Source: Saccoglossus kowalevskii (taxonomy: Eukaryota; Hemichordata; Enteropneusta; Harrimaniidae). From it: DNA of 17,621 bases. The stretch covers positions 1 through 17,621 of the forward strand of contig NW_003108625.1 of assembly GCF_000003605.2 (NCBI RefSeq), given 5' to 3'. Below are positions 9,611 to 17,621 of this stretch, in pieces. The number at the start of each line of letters is the position of its first letter. Position 1 is the stretch's first letter. The translations under genes were made by a program, and so were the position numbers. Below the pieces are notes generated by a model. That model ran no database searches, had not been told where the DNA came from, and saw only the letters and a list, made by a program, of their open reading frames with translations.

Positions 9611-10500
9611 ATATTTTTTAAAATAAATATTGTAAATCTAATTGGTCCACAAAAACAAATATATAAATAATAATGATATACCATGTGGTCGTTTTTGTAG
9701 CAGCTGATTTCATCGGGGTAGGCGTGTTGCAGAGTAAGAGGACGATTGTATGACCATGACCAGTACATATATGTATTATTATTTCATAAATAGAGGCATG
9801 TACTATTTGCTAGCACTCCCATCAACAGAATCTCCCGTAATTTGTTAAAGTGTCATGATCCCCTGAAGATCTTTGTTTTACTTGAAATCAACACATTCTA
9901 AAATTATTAAATAATAATTAAAAACATGCAGTTTCACGAATGCTTTACATGGATAAAATTACAATTATTTTGGTCATTTATTCATTTTATATACAGATAA
10001 TTTTTATATATCTCATGATTTTTCTCATGTCAAAGATGTATCACTCAATCAGTAAAGTTAAGACGAATAGTTGAATTTGTCACGTAATAAAAACATGTGT
10101 AGTTTAATAATAAACAAATACGATATGATTGTAAGCCAAATATATAATTTAGTAAAAAACAGGAGATCACGTACCGTTTTTAACATATAATAATAGGCTG
10201 ACAATTAAAACGTTGTTTTGTATTCTTTTCCATATACACAGTATCTGATTTTTGTCCATTTTAAACTGAGGCTTATTTAAGATTGGTAATTAATTTAAAA
10301 TTCTTGGAAATATACAACACATGAAATAGCTGCATAGTTACGTCATTCTCATTGCCCAGCCTACATAATGTGCGTTTATTTGTAACAAAATGATTTCCTG
10401 CGATTCAGAAGCTAATTCGTGTTACTTAGCCCCAGGATTGTCCATTTCATCACGACATGTCCTGACTATGAAATGAACCTAATCAGTTTCTCTGTAAACA
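9611..10500. other. AT-rich stretch, nothing supported
   Basis: Only chance-length ORFs and A/T tracts. No repeats or RNA genes seen. Confidence 0.6.
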
Positions 10501-11060
10501 TTTAAACGCCTCCGAATTTTCATTCAATTTTCTTTGCCATCACATTCGAGACAAGATAAGATCCAGCCACGATGAAGTTAATTAAGTCTTTGCGCTCCAC
10601 GACATTCGCAAGATAAACTCGGCCAATTTCCTCGACCAATCGTTCTGCTGTTTATAGATAATGTCTAAATTGTACCTATTAATATCTCCTAAAATGATGA
10701 CATAGAATGAAAAGTGAGTAGTGATTGTTTAAATGCAATAGAATGTCCTCTCTAGTACCTTATCACCGTACACACCATAGCTATGCCCCCATCAAAACAA
10801 TCCTTTGATGTTTCATTTCACTTACAACATGGCTGTAAATTGCCTATTTTGTCTCGCAAATCACTCTGCGCTTCGTCGAGATCGACTCCCCTAGTTGCAT
10901 TTCATAAATTTTTCAAAGCCTTAAAAGCAATCCCAGTCTATGGAAATTTCCCCTGATTGCTAGCGTAATTGTTCTTTTATAGCAGCGCGCCGTGTTAAAC
11001 GAAACGCCTATAGTCACTTCGAATTCAAGGGAGAAATAAAAATAAAAAGCGATTTTAACG
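10501..11060. promoter_or_regulatory. Candidate conserved non-coding/regulatory block with GATA and CCAAT words
   Basis: This stretch has a mixed, information-rich composition between AT-rich flanks. AGATAA words occur at 10554, 10611 and 10656. Two lie in a direct repeat, ACATTCG-AGA-CAAGATAA (10542-10559) and ACATTCGCAAGATAA (10602-10616), 60 bp apart. CCAAT boxes sit at 10623-10627 and 10636-10640. TTAATTAA, a homeodomain-type word, lies near 10578. Further on, a 21-codon ATG ORF (10829-10894) has a good start context (AACATGG). No gene is called. Enhancer or promoter function is inferred from word density only. Confidence 0.3.
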
Positions 11061-12149
11061 AGATGCTTGGCTAGATAGTATAGAGAGTGAATTTTAGAGT
11101 ACAGTTCGATTGTATCGTTTTAAACAGTGTCCTAACAGGGGGGCATGACTCATGTTATCCACGGGAAAGTATTAATAATAGAAGTGTTTATATCTATACT
11201 GTGTTACTGGTTAAATATGCAGTCTTGTAGTAACGTCAAAGAGGCAATCGGTGTTCGCCGTATCATTAGCTGTATAATATAGAATTGGTCACGTGGTGAA
11301 TTACACGCATGACATTGGTTTACGTCCGTTCTCGTTCCATGAGTTACGAATGCCCGAGTATATTCTTTACCCCTCTAATTGACCACCACAGTGGATCCCC
11401 AAATATTAACTCTGGTAATTGTACTTCAAGTTTCACTAATCGGTAGAAATACTTTATATTATGGATGTGGCGAATATTATTTACGAGGCGGTATAAACTG
11501 AATGGTCACTAGCTACTTACTAAATAGCCTATCTACTATAGGTAAACGATTATGTTAATGTGCATCACCTTCGACTGGCGCCAGATTAATTACTCTCTGT
11601 ACAATTGACACTGTCAGATTTGTTTTTTTAATATTACTATTTTATAGTTATTAATTCCAAGTGATTTTTCAACTATAGTATCAATCACGGTATTCCCCGA
11701 GTGGGCTTTTCTGTTGATATACAAGAAAGCGTGCTAATTTATCTGTAATAAATAGAAGACGTTTAATGGTGACGGATCAGTGGGTTGTACCCGGGATCCC
11801 ATTCATGAATTGGTCTGAAGAACAAAAACAAATATTAGCTTTCGAGAATATAAATTGTGTTAGTTTTTTGCATAATAATAAATGTACATTAGCGGTCATG
11901 CACTCGTCGATATTCTGAATCCCTTGGTAATAATGATGTAATTGTTTCAAGTATGTAATAACTAGAATTTTACTTCACATACAAAATATCCGCCAATTTT
12001 GATAAACCATCATCAAAATAGGTTGTTTTGACAAGAATAATGTACATATCCACTTAATCGCTGTACCACAGGGCACAATAAGTTTGATTTTGACATAATT
12101 GTACAATGTGGTAGGTCGACAGTTATAACAAATGTATTTTTGAGACGAA
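11061..12149. other. Non-coding stretch, nothing supported beyond isolated words
   Basis: GGTCACGTGG (E-box, 11287-11296) and the 10-bp palindrome CTGGCGCCAG (11575-11584) are present. No coding bias or RNA gene was seen. Confidence 0.55.
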
Positions 12150-12420
12150 AGCCTCCCCTGAAATTGCGCCCTCGACGACGGAACTTCGAAACTTAACCTC
12201 AGTCTGAGTCTGAAGTCTACAGAAATCGTGTGTTTACGTCCTCGGGGTTGAAAGCAATACGACCTCCGAATCTTACACCAATTTTCAAGTGCGGTTCGTT
12301 TAAATTAGTGCCTTTTAAAAACGTATGCATTCCCATGGAAATACGTTCTTACATTCCTCACCCACACAGAGTGGCAGCCATTGACATTATGAAAACGATA
12401 ATGTAAGATCAATTCCCGAC
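12150..12420. promoter_or_regulatory. Candidate regulatory block with imperfect 28-bp dyad
   Basis: Locally more GC-rich than its flanks. It contains an NKX2-like TCAAGTG (12286-12292) and TEAD-like GCATTCCC (12328-12335) and ACATTCCT (12351-12358). A dyad pairs AACGTAT (12320-12326) with ATACGTT (12341-12347), with an inner TTCC-CAT-GGAA and a 3-nt asymmetric bulge. The words are seen; the role is inferred. Confidence 0.25.
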
Positions 12421-13060
12421 TCATTTTCATTTCAAGAAATATTATTCACAAACAATGAAGCTCAGTTGAAATTACGGAGAAAATTGTGTGTGTGAGGCCA
12501 CAGTGGTTGTATCGATGATACTGCCGTATTCGAGATGGTAAGTGACAGTCATTAGAAACTTATCGAGACTACTATAACATCTCGTTTATCCCGAAAGGTT
12601 AACCCTTTGGCAAACAAGAAAATAAAAATAAATTGCTTTTAATTTCCATGATGATTTTTTTTCCCAAAAGAATCAACAATGTCGAAAGCACGTGACTGAA
12701 GGGAAGTCGACTGAATCTGAAATACTGTCAATTCGTCGAAGTAGAACACGTAATTGGGGGGAGTCGAATGAGCCTGCTAATTTTAACAGCTGAGGCAGTT
12801 ATGTTCGATACTTGCTTCAGATGACTATGGAATTGTACAAATGCATTAGTGGTATTTGGTGTACACCTTTCTCATTTCCTCTTTTCGAATTTTATTTTTA
12901 TCGTTGGGTGGGCCGGCACACCGTAAATTGTCTAATAACTGTGTCATTAATTATCGAACGTGGTTTGAGAAGATTTAATTAAAAAAACATCGAATGAATC
13001 AGTTTCCCAGGGCTTGATTTGAAAGCACAGATCAGTACCTTACAAATTGTGGTCTGTGTG
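12421..13060. other. Non-coding stretch, nothing supported
   Basis: No coding bias, RNA gene or clear repeat. A T run near 12655-12662 and scattered GTCGA words (around 12706, 12734 and 12764) are the only local features. Confidence 0.55.
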
Positions 13061-13067
13061 GTTCTTT

Positions 13068-13478
13068 CACTTCCGGTCTTTCTATCATGAAGTAGTCAAC
13101 TACAGTTTTGTCAGGAACAAAATGTGCGCATGCGCCATAGCTAATCCTGTTATTGTCTCTCACTTATTGGTGCAAACATAATCATTTGTGCCAATTTCTT
13201 TCTTTTCTCTTTTTTCAAATTATTAAAATTTGTTCTCCTCGTCTGATAACGACATCGATTTAGGTGAATGAAGTTACCATGACAACAAGTAAAGGCACAT
13301 TTCTGTTCTAAGGTGGGGGACCATTTATCACTCTGACTCGTGTGGCATGAGATTTGGCGAGTAATGTGCGTGCCGATTGCAGAAACACGCCAATATAGAC
13401 TCAATGTATGCATTATTGTTACAGTAGCTATTAGCGTGGAACATACAAGAGTTTGTATGAGAATCATCTGTGACGTCA
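13068..13478. promoter_or_regulatory. Promoter-like ETS + NRF1 + CRE set
   Basis: CACTTCCGGT (13068-13077) is a perfect ETS site. TGCGCATGCGCC (13125-13136) matches the NRF1 palindrome. TGACGTCA (13471-13478) is the full CREB/ATF palindrome. ETS and NRF1 words near each other are typical of broad, TATA-less animal promoters, so a transcription start near 13070-13150 is possible in either direction. The better exon candidate begins about 0.8 kb downstream on the plus strand. No TATA box or first coding exon was found, and ORFs covering this region show no codon-position bias. Confidence 0.35.
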
Positions 13479-13952
13479 TCACTTCAAGACTATGCGCAAT
13501 ATTATATTATGACGGGGGCATGGGAACTGATAATTTATTTCTACTTGAAAAAAAATCACGTTTGATTGAGAGAGGATATGTCGCTAAACACGAAAGGGGA
13601 CATATACGTATATTTAGAATATGTCTGTGATCGATGTGGCAGTGTCACGAATTTGTCGGAATCGGCGAGCTCTCAGCATCGTGTCATGTTGGTGCGGGAA
13701 AGGAATATTAGAAATAAAACTCACGTACACTAGATGAAAATAAATACAATGCAATCTTAAATAGACCTGTTAAACAAAGCATCATCTTAAAGTTCATAAT
13801 GGTAATTATCTAGGTAGTCTCTCTTACCTAAAGCATAGACCGATGCTTATCACAGCCGTTACCCCTTATGGGCATAATTTTCTAATTGAAGTGAATAGCA
13901 GTAAGACATACAAAATAACGTGATTAGAAAGAAACGGCTCCTATTCCACTAG
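13479..13952. other. Stretch between promoter-like set and exon candidate
   Basis: If the two neighbours belong to one gene this would be intron or 5' untranslated sequence, but I could not pick out a convincing splice donor. TATCACAGCC near 13849 matches the start of the miR-2 family but has no pairing arm, so no microRNA is called. Confidence 0.4.
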
Positions 13953-14245
13953 CGCCCACTGTAATTGGCTTGAAAAGCTGTTCTCGGCATATCCGCCTCG
14001 AGTGCCAAGTTTATTCTGAGTATTTACACCACATAATAGACGACGCAAAGCTGAATTGCGTTCTAAAGGAAGTAAGAAAACACGCCGTAATTGAGGTTTC
14101 GATCAACTGTCATTCATTAGCTTTCGTGGAAGCAGTTGACAAGTCAATTAAATATTTGTATGATCATGTGTATCTCTTGGTGAAAGAGTTCATTCCAAAC
14201 GACATTTGCAAATTGAATTTCTCTATTTACACCTGTGAAGTGTAA
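13953..14245 (+). CDS. Candidate 3' terminal coding exon, unknown product
   Basis: The frame is open from 13928 to the TAA at 14243-14245. A pyrimidine-containing run ending in CACTAG (13947-13952) can serve as a splice acceptor, so the exon is placed from 13953. From 13970, 91 codons have GC by position of about 44, 24 and 46%. G is at first, second and third positions in roughly 29, 11 and 20% of codons. A low second position with G-rich first positions is typical of coding DNA, and the other ORFs I checked here are flat. The aligned antisense frame has several stops, so the signal belongs to the plus strand. The translation has no methionine and cannot stand alone; it is rich in Val, Ile, Lys, Glu, Tyr and Cys and includes LKEVRKHAVIEVSINCHS and ends in SIYTCEV. 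No transmembrane segment or known motif is recognised. It may instead be a diverged gene fragment or a conserved non-coding element with chance bias. No poly(A) signal was noted immediately downstream. Confidence 0.35.
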
Positions 14246-14330
14246 TACGGGATAAGTTGCATGGCTTTTATCCACAGCAAAATTAGTTAAGCCCCGCTTT
14301 GCTAAATGAACGGCTTAATAGCATAGCGTC

Positions 14331-14369
14331 TTCAATGTCCGTTTCAATATACTAGAAACGGACACTGAA
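14331..14369. repeat. Hairpin with perfect 10-bp stem, extended to 14 pairs
   Basis: TGTCCGTTTC (14336-14345) and GAAACGGACA (14355-14364) are perfect complements around a 9-nt loop. After one mismatch, TTCA/TGAA adds four more pairs. It is too short for a metazoan microRNA precursor and does not match the histone 3' stem-loop. It lies 86 bp after the stop codon of the exon candidate, so it would fall in its 3' untranslated region if that exon is real. Confidence 0.5.
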
Positions 14370-17300
14370 ATGAACACAGAGATTTAAAGGAGATCAAAAG
14401 AGAGCGACGCGCGGAACGCCAACAGCCAGACAAAGATGCAGTCTATTATGTATGTACTCGTCATATATGCACAACAATACGCACAGATTTCATTTGTGCG
14501 GGAAATCGGGTAGAGTAGAGGCGGCCAAAGCCCCAGGGTCCCGCACACTACGCGTGGCGTGTGTAGATCTGAATCGTTTTGTACAGTCTAAACAGGTATG
14601 AACGAATGCCTATAGGAAGTTAGAATAATGAGCACAAAAGAGGAAAATATGATCGTTTACCAAAGCTACTTAGCAATGAAACGATGACTAAAGCAGAGGA
14701 AATGGGCTAGTATGGCCATGGCAGGTCTCGATGGACACGCCAATTCAGAGTTAATATTCCAAACATTTTCGAAACCAAGATTTAAGCAACAATTCTGAAT
14801 CGTTGAGATGGAACTTTCCGACCTGGGTGTTACAATCAATTTCCAACCTAATGTCGGTAATCTTAGGTGGTTTTTCTCATCAACTGAGTAACCACTCGAG
14901 GCTATAATAGCCCAATACACACCATCGTTTATAAATGACGTTGCAGAGAATTGTAATATCATCGCATGTGCCTAATACCGAAGATACAAGGGCTTCCCTC
15001 TAAGTACGGGTTGTTAATTCCTCCGCGTGATCAACTTCCCCCCATTTCGCACCTTTCCTCCAAATTCGTGCGTTTCTGCGACTTCAGTCGCCCAGGGAAA
15101 ACCACTTGCTCACTTACCAAACGTGTCGTGAAGATGATTATTTCAAATCAAAAAATACAACTTAAAGGTCTTCGGTTATCATCTTAATGCGAGGAGAAGG
15201 TGCGAAAATTGCCAACTCAGAGTTGTGTTCCTTAATTGGAAGCCATGCATATGGTCTGCCCCAAAACATTAACAGAAAATACTGTGGAAGACAAACGCCA
15301 CCGACTCGCTTTAGTTAAATTACTTGCCACATTGGCTAATTTATTAAATTAACAATGTATGTACTTGTCATGTGACTATCACACGCAGTCGCTCCCATTC
15401 CTCCGTCTTGTTTACTCACATCCGTCCATCGCCACATGGACCACTGCCTGGAATAAAGTAACCAGTTACAAAATGATGATTTGAGTCGGAGACATTGAGC
15501 GGATAGTCACAGCTTTGAATAATACGCAATACCCGACCTCCAAGTCTCTATGATACCCGATAACCCATACACCAGCACTGAGTTAATTGACTTTCTATAT
15601 ATCTGACAACAACATGAGCTACAATTTCGTTTTAAACATAAATAGAAATAATGCGAAGGAAGGCGCGTATCAGTTTACGTCACAACCTACAAAGTCATCC
15701 AACCCTTCCAGGCTAATTTCTACCCATCAACTTTTCTATGGAATCGCATGAATACAGGGGATGGGATATGTATGTACAATAAGGCCACTTAATATTGCGA
15801 AGGATGTTCAGTATCAGTACAATGTCCCACCGGAATCCACCATATTGCCTATCCAGGGAAACAAAACACAAGGACACTTCCCACGAAGAACCCTAGAAGT
15901 GATTCGTGAAACCGCACTGCGAAACGATTAGGCGTAGAATTTTCTCTGAAAACCAAAACAATGGAGTTCATTATATGAATGTATAATTTATCTTTGAAAA
16001 AATGGGAAACTAGATGTACACAATATAATGTAAACGTGTCTAAGCGACTCATTGGTATGAATATCGTATAGCGGTGTGCCAAGATTAATGACGTAACCAC
16101 AAAAAGTTGCCCAGTGCGTGAAACAGATCAAATAAAGACAACCTGTGTAGACATATTCAACCTTAATTGAAACACCTTGTGGTTTGCAGCGCCCTGTTAT
16201 AAATGAACACAATTTTTGTACCATTATGCCAACGCCAAAAAGCCACAAACACTATTTCAATTTCTATTTACTTGTAAGTTTGTTAGAACGATTTGAATCG
16301 TTTTTATGATTCAACTTATTGGCTTCACCGTGAACTACGCTATTTACTGTACCCGCAGATATAAATTCGTCGTTATTACGATTGAAGAAAAAGCCGTGAC
16401 AGATTTTGTGTATTCACGGAACTACGGAGACTAGCCGAGATATGCCACGAACGATTGGCCAAGTTACCATGGTGATCCCCACACATCTTGTGACATTTTT
16501 GAAAATGTTCCAATTTGAATATAAATTTATTTCCTCTTTTAAACACATGTTCCTCTGATCAGTGTGGGTCCCATGCAACGTATACAACACGTATAAATAC
16601 ATTAATGTTCGAATTGCATGACGTCTCTAGTGCTTAAAATAAGTATTGAACCGAGAAACTACTGTATCCAGTAAGTATAAGTGATTATTTAGAAAATTAG
16701 AAAAGAAGAATGAAATGGTATTAGCGTTTCGCTGATTTGCAATATTGTCGCAATTTTACAATTTCATAGCCTCCCTTCACGATCACATGTAGATTGGTAC
16801 CGGGCCGAAAGCCGACTTGGCCACGACTACTCGTACATGGCGTTCATGCATTATTGTGCTTCTTAGAAAAATGCCACCCATGTTGTTGTCAAGAGCGATA
16901 ATGAGGTTCTGATGGTGGTATTATGTTTTTTTTCCAAAATGTATGAAAGTTTTTAATCAGTTATAGAGAGAATGCCAGAAATACACTTAATATTTGGAAG
17001 AAATCATTTTTTTATTTTTGTTCAGTTTTAGTCAGGTCCTCACTCCCCTCATACTTAGTAAGTGGCAATGAACACAGCAGATAATAATGTTCCAAACCAT
17101 GCAAGAAACAATATGACTATCTGTTTTTAATTGTTTCCTAAAACCACTAGGCTAAGATCTTCTTTCAACTCATTAAAGTTATACCTGCGATTTTTCTCAG
17201 CGTGAGTTGTTACTGGTAGTAAAATGTCCGTTAGTAGACTTTCCGTTATAAAATAATAAAGAACTTCAACAATTTGGAGATTGTGTAATTAAGAATATTT

Positions 17301-17621
17301 GCTGAAAATGAATAATCACAGGACAACTGGTTAGTATAAACAATGCATTTGTATTGGAAAATGTGTCAATTTTTGCAAGAAAAAGGGAAGATAATATGTA
17401 GATCACAAGTTATCACCGTGTGCACGACCACAAATATTCCAATAGATAAGACATATACTATGACTGTGTGCACCAATGCAGCCATATACAATGATAAACA
17501 TATCAGTTGTAAAATGTAAGGAAGCATTCGAATCGAAGTGCTAACACCACTGCCAACAACTTTTATCTTTATTACGTCTAAGTATGTATAGACAAACTAA
17601 GTTAACTATATTGACCTAGCA
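14370..17621. other. Long non-coding stretch with chance ORFs
   Basis: ORFs at 14666-14962 (minus), 14966-15187 (plus), 15849-16248 (minus, two overlapping) and 16414-16602 (minus) are at or below chance length. The plus-strand one has flat GC by position (about 45, 42 and 45%). Local features are a 16-bp dyad, AACGATT-TG-AATCGTT, at 16287-16302 and a small GC-rich patch near 16795-16850 with no RNA-gene signature. The last 800 bp are A/T-rich with nothing recognisable. Confidence 0.55.

Noticed and set aside
13150-13482. 110-codon minus-strand ORF with Lys/Arg-rich end
   Set aside because: Chance length; the basic tail comes from a T-rich low-complexity tract read in antisense.
13340-13630. 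96-codon plus-strand ORF
   Set aside because: Starts at GTG, GC by position about 45/38/31% without a coding pattern, chance length.
13849-13866. TATCACAGCC, the start of the miR-2 family
   Set aside because: The rest of the mature sequence does not match and no complementary arm lies within 80 bp on either side.
14666-15187. Head-to-head ORFs separated by 3 bp (14666-14962 minus, 14966-15187 plus)
   Set aside because: Both have flat or undepressed second-position GC and no motif; the arrangement arises from neighbouring ATG/CAT words.

Overview
This window looks like eukaryotic, probably metazoan, mostly non-coding DNA. It is AT-rich (about 63% A+T by eye), has no dense ORFs, no operons and no ribosome-binding-site/start pattern, and carries a perfect (TTTG)11 microsatellite, A/T low-complexity tracts and a long poly-C run. 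CpG is not obviously depleted, which fits an invertebrate better than a vertebrate. A mollusc or other marine invertebrate is my guess; nothing in the window fixes the taxon.

No complete gene is recognisable. With a stop-codon probability near 0.07 per codon, about 110 codons is the longest open frame expected by chance in six frames of this length. The longest seen (118 codons, 1642-1998) is no better and shows no codon-position bias. Two stretches do stand out on composition. (1) 1195-1458 is a GC-rich island in which one plus-strand frame has high third-position GC (32 of 44 codons) and a Tyr/Gly/Arg-rich stretch, but it carries an in-frame TAG; it may be a gene remnant or an exon edge. 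(2) 13953-14245 is a stop-free plus-strand frame behind a plausible splice acceptor. Its GC by codon position is about 44/24/46% and G is concentrated at position 1, a classic coding signature absent from the other ORFs I checked. It has no ATG, so if real it is a 3' terminal exon. Neither translation matches a family I know.

The rest reads as a regulatory or intronic landscape. Candidate regulatory blocks are: 2500-2940 (two 17-bp palindromes, CRE half-sites); 3544-3600 (USF/TFE-type E-box followed by TATAAA); 7437-7467 (E2F, E-box and forkhead words); 10500-11060 (repeated GATA words, paired CCAAT boxes); 12150-12420 (imperfect 28-bp dyad, TEAD- and NKX2-like words); and 13068-13478 (ETS, NRF1 and full CRE palindrome, a promoter-like set 0.5-0.9 kb upstream of the better exon candidate). 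Repeats include a degenerate 39-bp tandem array at 9451-9567 and a dispersed GTTAAACACATGAC-like motif at 3847-3967.

No tRNA, rRNA, snRNA, known microRNA, CRISPR array or intact transposon was seen. All regulatory calls are motif readings by eye and are individually weak.
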